Source of the DNA: Clostridia bacterium
Lineage (GTDB): Bacteria > Bacillota > Clostridia > Christensenellales > Aristaeellaceae
DNA length: 64,000 nt
Assembly (NCBI GenBank): GCA_017395065.1
Contig: JAFPWH010000071.1
Coordinates: 1-64,000 of the forward strand
Direction: 5' to 3'
Under the pieces are notes generated by a model. The model was not told the origin of the DNA. It was given only the letters and a program-made list of their open reading frames with translations, and did not search any database. This document shows positions 33,670 to 42,797 of this stretch, one piece after another. Position numbers and translations under genes: made by a program. Numbering within the stretch: position 1 is the stretch's first letter; each line of letters opens with the position of its first letter.

Positions 33670-35084
33670 AACAGACCCGGCGGCTGATACGCCTGTTTGC
33701 CCTGGCCCTGAGCTTCATGACGGTCTTTACGGTGATCACCTACATCACGATGGTGAAGACCAACGCAAGCCGCTGGCTCAACAACGCGCAGAACACGCGC
33801 CTTCGGGAGGCCAGAAAGACGACGCGGCAGGGTACGGTGTACGACTGTGAAATGATCGCGCTGTCCCTGAGCGAAAAGCCCGGGGAGAGGAGCTACATCG
33901 CAAACGACAGTATCCGCCTTGCGATGTCGCACACGATCGGCGACCAGTACGGCATGAGCGAAACGGGCGTGGAAAACCGGCACGCGACTGCGCTTTTGGG
34001 CCTGAGCGACATTACCGGCGCGGACAAGACGCTGCAAAGGCTCATGGGCAGCGAGCCCGCGGGCTACGACGTGGTTTTGACCGTATCGGCGCAGCTGAGC
34101 GCCTACGTGAGCAGCCTCTTTCCGCAGGGCAGCCGCGGCGCTTGCGTGATCGTCAACTATAAGACCGGCGCGATCCTGGGTAAGGTCTCCCTGCCCGCCT
34201 ACGACCCGGCGGACATCGGCGCAGCGGTGCAGGACACGGCATATTACGACCGCGTATTGCAGTACCGCTACGCGCCGGGCTCGACCTTCAAGATCGTAAC
34301 CCTGTCGTCCGCGCTCGAAAACCTGGGCGGCATCGCCGAAAAGCAATTCGACTGCGAGAGCCTGTGGTCGTTCGCCGGCAGCACGATCCGCTGCGCGGGC
34401 GGAAAGGCGCACGGGAGGATCAGCCTCAAAGAAGCGTTTTCCGAATCCTGCAACATCACGTTCGCAAAGCTCGCCTACGAGACAGGCGCTTCGAACCTGA
34501 GGCGCACGGCCGAAAACTACGCCTTCAACGACAACTTCCTGTTCGAGGACGTCGTGCTCTATTCCTCCCACTGCTTAAACAGCGCCGCAAGCGTCAGCGA
34601 GGTCATTCAGACCGGCTTTGGCCAGGGCACCTGCGAAGCGACGCCGCTGCACATGGCCATGATCGCAGGCGCCGTCGCAAACGACGGCGTGATGATGGAA
34701 CCCAAATTGATAAAAGAGATCCGCCGCCCCGGCGGCGGCGCGACGCAGACCATGAAGAGCGCGCAGTACAAACGCGTGACCGACAGCGAAAACGCAAAGA
34801 CGATCGCCCAGTACATGTACCTTGCCGTCAGAAACGGCACGGGCAAGAGCGCGCAGATCACCGGCTACACCGCCGGCAAAGTCTGCGGAAAGACCGGCTC
34901 CGCCGAATTTTCCAACGACAAGGAAGCCGGCACCCACGCCTGGTACGTGGGCTTTCTCTACGGCGACGAGCAGCATCCCTACGCTATCGCCGTGATCGTC
35001 GAAAAGGGCGGCTCCGGCGGCGCCGTCGCCGCGCCGATCGCCTCGAAGGCGCTGAAGAAAGCCGTCGAAATGAACCTGTACTGA
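33666..35084 (+). CDS. Class-b penicillin-binding protein (PbpA/FtsI-like transpeptidase)
   Basis: A 472-residue protein with one N-terminal membrane helix (about 10-30). The transpeptidase motifs are all present: APGSTFKIVT (SxxK), SESCNITF (SxN) and VCGKTGSAE (KTG). A short dimerisation-type domain precedes them. It crosslinks peptidoglycan made by the SEDS partner encoded just upstream with a 4-base overlap. It is shorter than usual FtsI and closer to PbpA of the FHA-rodA-pbpA gene sets. Confidence 0.93.
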   Translation: MKQTRRLIRLFALALSFMTVFTVITYITMVKTNASRWLNNAQNTRLREARKTTRQGTVYDCEMIALSLSEKPGERSYIANDSIRLAMSHTIGDQYGMSETGVENRHATALLGLSDITGADKTLQRLMGSEPAGYDVVLTVSAQLSAYVSSLFPQGSRGACVIVNYKTGAILGKVSLPAYDPADIGAAVQDTAYYDRVLQYRYAPGSTFKIVTLSSALENLGGIAEKQFDCESLWSFAGSTIRCAGGKAHGRISLKEAFSESCNITFAKLAYETGASNLRRTAENYAFNDNFLFEDVVLYSSHCLNSAASVSEVIQTGFGQGTCEATPLHMAMIAGAVANDGVMMEPKLIKEIRRPGGGATQTMKSAQYKRVTDSENAKTIAQYMYLAVRNGTGKSAQITGYTAGKVCGKTGSAEFSNDKEAGTHAWYVGFLYGDEQHPYAIAVIVEKGGSGGAVAAPIASKALKKAVEMNLY

Positions 35085-35167
35085 TAAAGAAACGCTTTGC
35101 GGCCAAAGGGCCGTTCGGGAATTGACTGAGTGAAAACATACAAAAACGAAACGGAGAGGTGCGTTCC

Positions 35168-36127
35168 ATGGACATCAAACAATTTGCCGACAGGGTACAA
35201 AACAACGTTTCAAAAGTGATCGTTGGCAAGGACAGGGAAATCAAGCTCATCCTCGCCTCGATCATCGCGGGCGGACACGTTCTGATGGAGGACGTGCCCG
35301 GCACGGGCAAGACGGTGCTCGCCAAATCGCTCGCTGCGTCGATCAACTGCGGCTTCAAGCGCCTGCAGTTCACGCCCGACCTTCTGCCCTCGGACGTCAC
35401 GGGTCTGAGCGTGTTCGATACCAAAAAGGGCGATTTTGTATTCAAGCCCGGCCCGGTGTTCACAAACGTGCTTTTGGCGGACGAGATCAACCGCGCAACG
35501 CCCAGAACGCAGAGCGCGCTTCTGGAGTGCATGGAGGAGCGTCAGGTCACCCTCGACGGCGAGACCCGCGCGCTTCCGAAACCCTTTATCGTGATCGCGA
35601 CCCAGAACCCCATCGAGACCCAGGGCACCTTCCCGCTGCCCGAAGCGCAATTGGACCGCTTTTTGATGAAGCTGAGCCTTGGAAAGCTCACACACGAGGA
35701 ATCGGTGAGCGTGCTCGAGCGCTTCATGCGAAACGACCCGCTCAGGGAAATGGAGAGCGTATGTTCGGCCGAGGACATCATTCAGGCGGGGCGCGAGCTC
35801 GAAAACTGCTCCGTGAGCCGCCCGGTCATGGACTACATCGCCTCGCTTTGCCAGAACACCCATTCGGCGCAGGGCGTCATACTGGGCGTAAGCCCCCGCG
35901 GAATGCTGGCGCTCATGCGCGCATCCAGAGCCTGGGCGATGCTGGACGGCAGAGACTTCGTGACGCCGGACGATGTAAAGGAGCTCGCCGTGCCGGTGCT
36001 GAGCCACCGCCTTGCGGTCAAGGTCATCTACGGCCAGCGGGACGCTGCCGAAAACGCCGTCAAGGAGACGCTGGACAATACGCCCGTGCCCACCGAGAGC
36101 GCCGGAAAGCGGGAGACGGATCAATGA
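35168..36127 (+). CDS. MoxR-family AAA+ ATPase
   Basis: A 319-residue protein. Walker A is EDVPGTGKTVLAKSL, Walker B is NVLLADEINRATPRTQSALLECMEERQVT, sensor 1 is FIVIATQNPIETQGTFPLPEAQLDRF, and an AAA lid follows. The start chosen is ATG 35168, nine bases after GGAGAGG; the GTG at 35159 touches that site. MoxR proteins act as chaperones for partner DUF58/VWA proteins; the partner follows with a 4-base overlap. Confidence 0.94.
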   Translation: MDIKQFADRVQNNVSKVIVGKDREIKLILASIIAGGHVLMEDVPGTGKTVLAKSLAASINCGFKRLQFTPDLLPSDVTGLSVFDTKKGDFVFKPGPVFTNVLLADEINRATPRTQSALLECMEERQVTLDGETRALPKPFIVIATQNPIETQGTFPLPEAQLDRFLMKLSLGKLTHEESVSVLERFMRNDPLREMESVCSAEDIIQAGRELENCSVSRPVMDYIASLCQNTHSAQGVILGVSPRGMLALMRASRAWAMLDGRDFVTPDDVKELAVPVLSHRLAVKVIYGQRDAAENAVKETLDNTPVPTESAGKRETDQ

Positions 36128-37206
36128 GCATTCTCTGGCTCATGGCGCTGAGCATCATCCTCGTGGGACTGCAGGCCCTGCTGTTCGGCGTCAATAACCT
36201 GCGCCGCTTCAGCTACAGCAGAAGGTTCTCCGTCTCCAACGCGTTCGAAGGCGAAAAGGTCGAACTGATCGAGACGATCAGAAACGAAAAGCTCTTGCCC
36301 GTTCCGTGGCTGCGTGCCGAGAGCCGCATCCCGATCGAGCTCCAGTTCGCCCGCGAGCAGCTCAGCCCTTCGCACGAGGTAAGCGGCGGCATGTATCACC
36401 GCAGCATGTTCTTCCTGCCGCCGATGTGCCTGATCAACCGCCACCACGAGGTCACGCTCTCAAGGCGCGGGATCTACGAAGCGGGCAGCGTCGCGCTGGC
36501 GACGGGCGATCTGTTTTCCCTTGCGCGCAAAAAGCGGCAGATGAATTTCGACTGCAGTATTTTGGTGTATCCGAGGCTTTTAAGCGAAGACGAGCTGCCC
36601 GAGCCCGCCATGCGCTTTTTGGGCGACGCCATCGTAAAGCGCTGGATCATGCCCGATCCCTTTCTGGTCAACGGCATCCGCGACTACGCGCCAGGGGACC
36701 CGCTAAGGGACGTGCACTGGAAGGCGAGCGCCAGAACGGGACAGCTCAGGGTAAAACTCAGAGACTACACGACCGATCCCAAGGTGCTGGTGCTGCTCAA
36801 CATACAATCCACGCAGAACCAGTGGAGCGACGTGCCCGTCCAGTTCGTTGACATGATGGAAAGGGCGATCAGCGTCTGCGCCACGCTGTGCCTGAGGGCG
36901 CTCAGATACGGCATGAGCGCGGGCTTCGGTTCGAACGCGTGTTTAAACGGCACGCACGGCAGCGGAAAGGGCATCTACGTGCCCGGCATGGGCGGCAGCG
37001 CTCAGGCGGACAAGCTGCTTGAAACGATGGCGAAAACCGAGCTCCACATGGAACTGAGCATGCACACCTTTTTGGAAAGCCTCGAGGACGTAAACGGAGA
37101 GGACATACTGATCCTGACGGCTTACGAGGACGAGGACCTGCTCTCGGCCGTGCAGAAGCTCAGAAACAGGGGCAACACCGTAACGCTCAGCGCGATACGG
37201 CAGTAA
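36124..37206 (+). CDS. DUF58 domain membrane protein
   Basis: A 360-residue protein starting at the ATG of ATGA, overlapping the moxR stop. An N-terminal helix (about 3-20) is followed by a beta-rich region and then the DUF58 hallmark GIRDYAPGDPLRDVHWKASARTGQLRVK (about 185-210). The VWA-like remainder has a degenerate metal site (VLLNIQSTQNQWS). DUF58 proteins work with MoxR ATPases, often in cell-envelope processes. The open frame extends far upstream, but this lies over moxR in another frame and is not coding. Confidence 0.9.
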   Translation: MSILWLMALSIILVGLQALLFGVNNLRRFSYSRRFSVSNAFEGEKVELIETIRNEKLLPVPWLRAESRIPIELQFAREQLSPSHEVSGGMYHRSMFFLPPMCLINRHHEVTLSRRGIYEAGSVALATGDLFSLARKKRQMNFDCSILVYPRLLSEDELPEPAMRFLGDAIVKRWIMPDPFLVNGIRDYAPGDPLRDVHWKASARTGQLRVKLRDYTTDPKVLVLLNIQSTQNQWSDVPVQFVDMMERAISVCATLCLRALRYGMSAGFGSNACLNGTHGSGKGIYVPGMGGSAQADKLLETMAKTELHMELSMHTFLESLEDVNGEDILILTAYEDEDLLSAVQKLRNRGNTVTLSAIRQ

Positions 37207-37255
37207 ACACGTAAAAACAGTTTTGTCTCCTTGCAAAGGGGAGGGATATCGCTTT

Positions 37256-38662
37256 ATGATCAGTTCGTCCGAGAGACTGGAGCGCGGGGGCATGTATCTG
37301 CTCATCATGATGCCGGTCTACGGTTTTATAACCCATTTCTTTCTCGCGTGGCAGCTGTTGAACGTGGGGTGCCTGATGGCGCTTACGATCGTGGGCTGCT
37401 TCGTGACGTTTCTTCCAAAACACCTGGGAACCTACAGCGAAACGGAAGTGATCCGCTACGAAGGCGGCATCAACAAGGGCGCAGACCCCAACCCCGACCG
37501 CGAATCCCGCCACGAGACGATCCGAGAGGGCAGGCGGCTGCCGCTGAGAGCTCCGGCGTGCATCGTGTTGCTGGCGCTCAGCGTCATAGCGCTCATCCTC
37601 ATACCCGCCGAGGCCTACAACGACCAATCCGGGCTGTACCGCTTCTGCTTTATCGGCCTTACCGCTGTGTTCGAGATCATCTGCATGGCGTCGATCACGC
37701 AGGAATTCTGTGTCTGGACGCAATTGCCCGGCATAGGTCTTGGCTTTATGGGCTATCTCGTCGCAGCGCTGTACTTTTACATTTCCAAGAGCGAGGGCGG
37801 CGTGTTTTTTACGAGCCTCGGAATCAGCGCGCTTATCTTCCTTTTCGGCGCGTTCGTCTGCCTGAACCGCGCCTCGATCTCGTCCGAGACCTCCGACGCG
37901 GAGGGGCGCAAGGCCCCCAAGACGATCGAAAAGCGCAACCGCATCGTCGTACTCATCTTTGCCGCGGTGATCGCGCTCATCAGCTTCGTAAAGCCCGTAA
38001 GGGACGCGGCGCTTTGGGTGGTCAGGTGGATCGCCGTGTTCTTCAGCTATCTTGCGTGGCTGCTGCGCGGCGGAAAGGATGTCGACAAGGGTGACCTGAA
38101 CCGCCTGCTGGAGATGCAGGGCTTCGGCGAGGAGGTTCCGGAAGAGGAGATCGAGGCCATCCAGGAGGAACTGGAGCAGCTGGAATCGACCACGATGGAC
38201 AAGGTGATCGTTTTCACCTTCATCGGCCTGATCGCGCTGGGACTTCTGTTCATCATCTACAGCGCGGCGATGCGCAAGGTAAAGCGCGACGGCTATCTGT
38301 TCCGGCGCAGGCGCGTGGCTGCGAGCGAGGGCTATTACGACGAAAAGCAGAGCCTCGAAAGCGACGAGGTGCGCAAAAAGTACGCCAAAAACCGGCTCAA
38401 AAACCTGTTCAAACGCGAAACACCCTGGGAAAAGCTGGACGGCAGGGAAAAGGCCAGAAGGCTCATCAAGCGCCTGTACGAAAAGCGGCTGAAGAACGCG
38501 GAAAAGCTTGAAACGAAGACGGTGACGCAGGCGCTCGAAATGACGGCGCTAAAGCCCGATACAGCGCTCAGAACGCGCAAGGCCTACGACAAAGCACGCT
38601 ACAGCGAGCACGAGGTCGACGGTGAAAAAATGGACGAGCTCAGAAAGGAGCTTAAGCTTTGA
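37256..38662 (+). CDS. Multi-pass membrane protein with DUF4129-like C-terminus
   Basis: A 468-residue protein. About seven membrane helices lie in the first 270 residues; a further helix (VIVFTFIGLIALGLLFIIYSAAM) is followed by a basic cytoplasmic tail with KARRLIKRLYEKRL and TVTQALEM, similar to DUF4129. In the usual moxR-DUF58-TGase operon this place is taken by a transglutaminase-DUF4129 protein; here no transglutaminase Cys-His-Asp region is seen. The start chosen is ATG 37256, nine bases after GGAGGG. The last bases overlap uvrC (TTGA). Confidence 0.8.
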   Translation: MISSSERLERGGMYLLIMMPVYGFITHFFLAWQLLNVGCLMALTIVGCFVTFLPKHLGTYSETEVIRYEGGINKGADPNPDRESRHETIREGRRLPLRAPACIVLLALSVIALILIPAEAYNDQSGLYRFCFIGLTAVFEIICMASITQEFCVWTQLPGIGLGFMGYLVAALYFYISKSEGGVFFTSLGISALIFLFGAFVCLNRASISSETSDAEGRKAPKTIEKRNRIVVLIFAAVIALISFVKPVRDAALWVVRWIAVFFSYLAWLLRGGKDVDKGDLNRLLEMQGFGEEVPEEEIEAIQEELEQLESTTMDKVIVFTFIGLIALGLLFIIYSAAMRKVKRDGYLFRRRRVAASEGYYDEKQSLESDEVRKKYAKNRLKNLFKRETPWEKLDGREKARRLIKRLYEKRLKNAEKLETKTVTQALEMTALKPDTALRTRKAYDKARYSEHEVDGEKMDELRKELKL

Positions 38663-40578
38663 ACGAGACCCTCGAGTGGAAGCTAAAGAACCTGCCGGAC
38701 AGTCCGGGCTGTTACCTTATGAAATCCGGGGGAGAGGTCATCTACGTCGGGAAGGCCAAGAATCTCAAAAACCGCGTGCGGCAGTATTTCCACGCCTCGG
38801 CGAACCACAGCGCCAAGGTGCGCGCCATGGTCGAGAAAATCGAAGACTTCGACATCGTCCTGGTCGACGGCGAGCTGGAAGCGCTGATACTGGAATGCAA
38901 CCTGATCAAGGAGCACATGCCGCGCTACAACATACTGCTCAAGGACGACAAGCACTATCCCTTCATCCGGATCGACTTAAATGAACCTTATCCCGCCATC
39001 CGCATCGCCCGCACGCAGCAAAGGGACGGCGCGAAGTATTTCGGCCCCTACGTCGGCGCGATGGCGGTTCGGGAGGTCATGGACACCGTGCGCGAGGTGC
39101 TGCCGGTCAGGCAGTGCGTAAAGCAGCTTAAGCCCGACGGGCACGAAAGGCCCTGCCTGCATTATCAGACGGGCAAGTGCCTTGCACCCTGTGCGGGGCT
39201 GGTCAGCCGCGAGGAATATGCAAAATACATTCAGGCGGTCATCCGCTTTCTGAGCGGACATCCCGAAGAAGTGCTGGACAGGCTGAACCAAAAGATGCTG
39301 GAAGCCTCGAAGGCCATGAACTACGAACGCGCCGCCGTCTATCGCGACCGCGTCCGCGCCGTCAACGACATCATGCAGCGTCAGAAGGCCATCTCCACCG
39401 GGGGCGACGACAGGGACATCATCGCCTGTGCAGTCTGCATGAACGATCAATTGGTGCAGGTGATGCGCTCCCGCGAGGGAAAGCTGCTGTCTTCGGACGT
39501 GTTTACGCTGGAGGGCGCGGCGGGCGAGGACGCGGGCGAAGTGCTTTTGCGCTTCATGACGCAGTATTATTCGCTCGCCAATCCGCCGGCAAGGGAGGTC
39601 GTCGTGAGCGCGGACATACAGGACGCCGAGGTGCTCGAGGAACTGCTCAGCGAGACCGCGTCCCGTAAGGTGCACGTGATCCTGCCCAAGCGGGGCGACA
39701 GGGCTGCGCTGATCAGGATGGCCGAAAAGAACCTTGAGGACGAAATAAACAAGATCGAAAGCAAGAAGGAAAAACAGCTCGAGCGCACGGTCGGCGCGCT
39801 CAACGAGCTCGCCTGGGAGCTTGGGCTCGACGAAGCGCCGCGCAGGATCGAGGGCTACGACATTTCCAACACGCAGGGCGCGCAGTCGGTGGCCAGCGAG
39901 GTCGTCATGATCGACGGCGTCTGCCGCCACGACCAGTACCGCCACTACCGCATCAAAACCGTCGTCGGCGCGAACGACTTCGAAAGCATGTACGAGGTCA
40001 TTACCCGCCGCTTCACGCACGGACTCAAGGAAATGGAGACCCGGAAGCAGCAGGGGCTCGACCCGCGCGAAGGCAGCTTTTCGGACATGCCGGACCTTCT
40101 CTTGATCGACGGCGGCCGCGGACAGCTTACGATGGCGCTCAAGGCCATGAAGGACGTGGGCGTGAACGTGCCCGCCTTCGGCCTTGCGGAGCGCGTGGAC
40201 GAGATCGTGCTGCCCTACGAGGAGGACACGATCTTTCTGGACCGCCATTCGCCGGCGCTGCACCTGATCGAGCGGCTCAGGGACGAAGCGCACCGCTTCG
40301 CGATCACCCATCACAGAAAGCTCAGAAATTCGCGCTCGATCCAGAGCCGCCTCGAGCAGATCCCGGGCATCGGCCCGAAGCGCAGAAAAGCGGTGCTCAC
40401 GCACTTCAAGACGGTCGAAGCGCTCCTCGCGGCGCCGCTTGACGAAATCGCAAAAGCCGACGGTGTGGGGGACACGTACGCGCGACTGATTTACGATTTT
40501 CTTCACCCCGATCCGGAAAAGGACAACGCAAGCGCAAAAACAGAAGAAATCGCAAAAAAGCCCGGCCCGGATAACTGA
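38659..40578 (+). CDS. uvrC: UvrC, excinuclease ABC subunit C
   Basis: A 639-residue protein. The GIY-YIG nuclease domain (about 10-95) has SPGCYLMKSGGEVIYVGKAKNLKNRV, and RPCLHYQTGKCLAPCAG carries the Cys-rich insert. A UVR motif lies at about 205-240; the RNase H-like domain has EGYDISNTQG and LLIDGGRGQL; and the C-terminal HhH pair is IPGIGPKRRKAVL. It makes the dual cuts in nucleotide excision repair. The start is TTG 38659, ten bases after AAAGGAG and overlapping the preceding TGA. Confidence 0.96.
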   Translation: MNETLEWKLKNLPDSPGCYLMKSGGEVIYVGKAKNLKNRVRQYFHASANHSAKVRAMVEKIEDFDIVLVDGELEALILECNLIKEHMPRYNILLKDDKHYPFIRIDLNEPYPAIRIARTQQRDGAKYFGPYVGAMAVREVMDTVREVLPVRQCVKQLKPDGHERPCLHYQTGKCLAPCAGLVSREEYAKYIQAVIRFLSGHPEEVLDRLNQKMLEASKAMNYERAAVYRDRVRAVNDIMQRQKAISTGGDDRDIIACAVCMNDQLVQVMRSREGKLLSSDVFTLEGAAGEDAGEVLLRFMTQYYSLANPPAREVVVSADIQDAEVLEELLSETASRKVHVILPKRGDRAALIRMAEKNLEDEINKIESKKEKQLERTVGALNELAWELGLDEAPRRIEGYDISNTQGAQSVASEVVMIDGVCRHDQYRHYRIKTVVGANDFESMYEVITRRFTHGLKEMETRKQQGLDPREGSFSDMPDLLLIDGGRGQLTMALKAMKDVGVNVPAFGLAERVDEIVLPYEEDTIFLDRHSPALHLIERLRDEAHRFAITHHRKLRNSRSIQSRLEQIPGIGPKRRKAVLTHFKTVEALLAAPLDEIAKADGVGDTYARLIYDFLHPDPEKDNASAKTEEIAKKPGPDN

Positions 40579-40612
40579 AAACCGCCCCGGCATTATCCGG
40601 AGCGGTGGTTTT
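40578..40612 (+). terminator. Bidirectional terminator between uvrC and the convergent gene
   Basis: AAAACC-GC-CCCGG pairs with CCGGAGC-GGTGGTTTT (one mismatch each side) around CATTAT. Confidence 0.65.
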
Positions 40613-40629
40613 CGTACCGTGACAGCGCC

Positions 40630-40911
40630 CTAAGCGGCCGCGCTTTCGGCTGTTTCGGCGATGCTCTTGAGCCAGGATACGATGGTGTCGGAGAAGAACC
40701 ATACGAGGATGGCCGCCGCCGCCAAAAGCAGCAGGCTCAGCACCAGCGCCGCCACGGCGAAGGAGCGCTTCGAAGGCGCCTTGGCAAAGGATATCGCGAA
40801 AATAAAGAAAAGGATGTTCACGCCCGGTATGATCGAGATCAGCAGCGTGATAAACCAGTTGAACATCGAAATCGGCGGATTGTAATTGGGTTTGTTCTTT
40901 TTCTTGCTCAT
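40630..40911 (-). CDS. Small two-TM membrane protein of unknown function
   Basis: A 93-residue protein. A lysine-rich head (MSKKKNKPNYNPPISMFNWF) is followed by two long helices (about 17-36 and 45-70) and a short acidic-alanine tail. The start chosen is ATG 40911, eight bases after AAGGAG. Not recognised as a named family; similar small proteins are widespread in Clostridia. It is transcribed alone from a consensus promoter. Confidence 0.8.
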   Translation of the reverse strand: MSKKKNKPNYNPPISMFNWFITLLISIIPGVNILFFIFAISFAKAPSKRSFAVAALVLSLLLLAAAAILVWFFSDTIVSWLKSIAETAESAAA

Positions 40912-40951
40912 AATTGACTCCTTGCGCCCATGCGCGCCGTGATATGTGAGT

Positions 40952-40980
40952 ATTATACACCAAATATTACAGGATGTCAA
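40952..40980 (-). promoter_or_regulatory. Promoter of the small membrane protein gene
   Basis: Reverse strand TTGACA (40980-40975), 17 bases, TATAAT (40957-40952): full consensus. Confidence 0.9.
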
Positions 40981-41024
40981 ATCAATTTGTAACAATTATG
41001 AAATATTTTACCTGAGGTGGTTGC

Positions 41025-41318
41025 ATGAAACATCTGGTGATCGTAAAATGGAACGTCGGAGCCGAAGAAAAAGAACGCCTGAACGCCGAAGCGCTCGGGC
41101 TGTTCAAGGGCTTGTGCGGCATGGAGGGCATACACGGGGTCGAGCAGATCAAGGGCCTTCCGCTGAATGAAAACCGCTTCGACATGATCCTGAAGATTGA
41201 TATGGAAAAAGAGGCGCTGAAGGCCTACAGCGAGAGCGCCGTCCACCAAAAATGGCTCTCGGAATACGCGAAATACATCAAGAAAAAGGCGATCTTCGAC
41301 TGTGAGGGAGATCTGTAA
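41025..41318 (+). CDS. Dabb-family (stress-responsive alpha/beta-barrel) protein
   Basis: A 97-residue protein: MKHLVIVKWNVGAEEKERLN at the start, GIHGVEQIKGLPLNENRFDMIL in the middle, and ESAVHQKWLSEYAKYI before the end. These fit the dimeric ferredoxin-like Dabb fold. The HxxW region (VHQKW) corresponds to the conserved His near the family ligand pocket. Biochemical role unknown. It has GAGGTGG upstream. It is convergent with the isomerase gene, only 15 bases apart. Confidence 0.88.
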   Translation: MKHLVIVKWNVGAEEKERLNAEALGLFKGLCGMEGIHGVEQIKGLPLNENRFDMILKIDMEKEALKAYSESAVHQKWLSEYAKYIKKKAIFDCEGDL

Positions 41319-41333
41319 ACGGGCTATGCGCCG

Positions 41334-42155
41334 TCAGCCGTTCAGCCCGGCTCTTACCGCGTGCAGGCTCCGGTTCAGCTTCTCCACGTCCACGCTGCCG
41401 TCGGGATTGACCGAGGTGCTTTCCACGGTCGCCGTACCACTGTAGCCCGCGCGCCTTACAAGGCCGAAAAAGGCGTCAAAGTCCACCTTGCCGTCGCCGA
41501 TGTGCATGATGGGCAGCCTTTCCATATCCGGCTTTACGAGGCTGTCGTTTACGTGCAGGTGGCTGATCGCGCCTTCGGTCAGCAGGGGTTTATACTTTTC
41601 CGTTCCCAGCAGCTCGTTTTCGCGGTGGAGATAGGCCATCTTGGTGTCGAAGGTAAAATGCGCGTCCGGCACAGTCCTTCTGAGCTCAAGCAGGTGGTCG
41701 AGGCTCAGGTTTTCACGGCAGGTCACGTTCTCGACGGTCAGGCTGAGCCCTTCCTTTGAAGCCAGAAAGTGCATCTGCGCGAAGGCGTCCAGGGATTCGT
41801 CAAAGCGGCTGTCCGAAAAGGCGCCGTTCCACAGGTGGATCACCAGCTTCGCGCTGCCGATCTCGAGGGCGGTCTCAAGATCGCGCCGGAAGATCGAAAG
41901 CGCGTCTTTCGTCCCTTCTGCGCCCCGCGTGCTCAGCGTCTCGCCGATCTCCTTGTCCATGTGCATCACGGGAAAGGAAAGGCGCGTGGACTTAAGAAAA
42001 CTGCGCAGGGACCTGACCTCGTCCTTCCAGACGAAGTACATCAGAAATTCCACGCCGTCGTGGTCCAGCATGAAGGGATATTTGCCGATATGGCGATAGT
42101 CCCTGCCGTTGTTGCGCGTGATGAACGCGCCGTTCGAAACGTATACGGGTATCAT
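41334..42155 (-). CDS. Sugar phosphate isomerase/epimerase-like TIM-barrel protein
   Basis: A 273-residue protein of the AP-endonuclease-2-like superfamily. Metal-binding type residues are visible in KLVIHLWNGAF, SLTVENVTC (Glu), HFTFDTKMAYLH, ISHLHVNDS (His), and TATVESTS (Glu at the C-terminus). It does not carry the full signature of endonuclease IV. It overlaps ruvA by 4 bases (ATGA) and forms the last gene of the nudix-ruvC-ruvA run. The substrate cannot be judged. Confidence 0.82.
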   Translation of the reverse strand: MIPVYVSNGAFITRNNGRDYRHIGKYPFMLDHDGVEFLMYFVWKDEVRSLRSFLKSTRLSFPVMHMDKEIGETLSTRGAEGTKDALSIFRRDLETALEIGSAKLVIHLWNGAFSDSRFDESLDAFAQMHFLASKEGLSLTVENVTCRENLSLDHLLELRRTVPDAHFTFDTKMAYLHRENELLGTEKYKPLLTEGAISHLHVNDSLVKPDMERLPIMHIGDGKVDFDAFFGLVRRAGYSGTATVESTSVNPDGSVDVEKLNRSLHAVRAGLNG

Positions 42156-42754
42156 ATGCCTCCGCCCATCAGCTTGAGCGCCTGGAAAATGATGTCGTTG
42201 GCCTTGTCGAACTGCTTGTCCACGCGGGAAACGGCCTTGGCCGCCTCGGAGGAGGGATAGCCCAGCGCCATCAGCGCCTCGATGGCCTCTGCCTGCGCGC
42301 TCTGCGCCGCCGGCACGAAAGCAGGCGAAACGGCGGCACCGGTCAGATCGTCGTTGCTCACCTTGTCCTTCAGTTCGAGGATCAGCCTTTGGGCGGTCTT
42401 TTTGCCGATGCCGGGCGCTCTGGCCAGCGCGTTTATGTCGCCCGCGACCAGCGCGACCGAAATATCGTGTACGCTCAGCGTGCTTAAAATCCCCAGCGCG
42501 CTCTTCGGGCCGATGCCGCTCACCGCGGTCAGCCTCAGAAACATGTTTTTTTCTTCCTTGCTGATAAAGCCGTACAGCTCCATCGCGTCCTCGCGCACGT
42601 TCAGGTGGGCGTAGAGCTTTGCGCTTTTGCCGACGGGCGGGCAGGCCGAAAGCGTCGCCGTGCTGACGCTCAATTCGTACCCGACGCCCCCGCAGTCGAT
42701 GACCACGCTGTCTGTGCTTTTGTCCGAAACGATGCCGTCTATATGCGCTATCAT
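42152..42754 (-). CDS. ruvA: RuvA, Holliday junction branch migration protein
   Basis: A 200-residue protein. The N-terminal OB domain is MIAHIDGIVSDKSTDSVVID...GVGYELSVS, the HhH motifs are LTAVSGIGPKSALGIL and LARAPGIGKKTAQRLILELKDK, and the C-terminal domain III is EAIEALMALGYPSSEAAKAV. It binds Holliday junctions and loads RuvB. ruvB is not next to it in this window. Confidence 0.96.
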   Translation of the reverse strand: MIAHIDGIVSDKSTDSVVIDCGGVGYELSVSTATLSACPPVGKSAKLYAHLNVREDAMELYGFISKEEKNMFLRLTAVSGIGPKSALGILSTLSVHDISVALVAGDINALARAPGIGKKTAQRLILELKDKVSNDDLTGAAVSPAFVPAAQSAQAEAIEALMALGYPSSEAAKAVSRVDKQFDKANDIIFQALKLMGGGI

Positions 42755-42797
42755 GATGGTATTCCTTTACAGTTGATGGATAGGCTCCTGCGGCGCA

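Noticed and set aside
35527-36123. Upstream extension of the DUF58 frame through moxR
   Set aside because: The moxR frame has all AAA motifs, and a proper ATGA overlap gives the DUF58 start at 36124.
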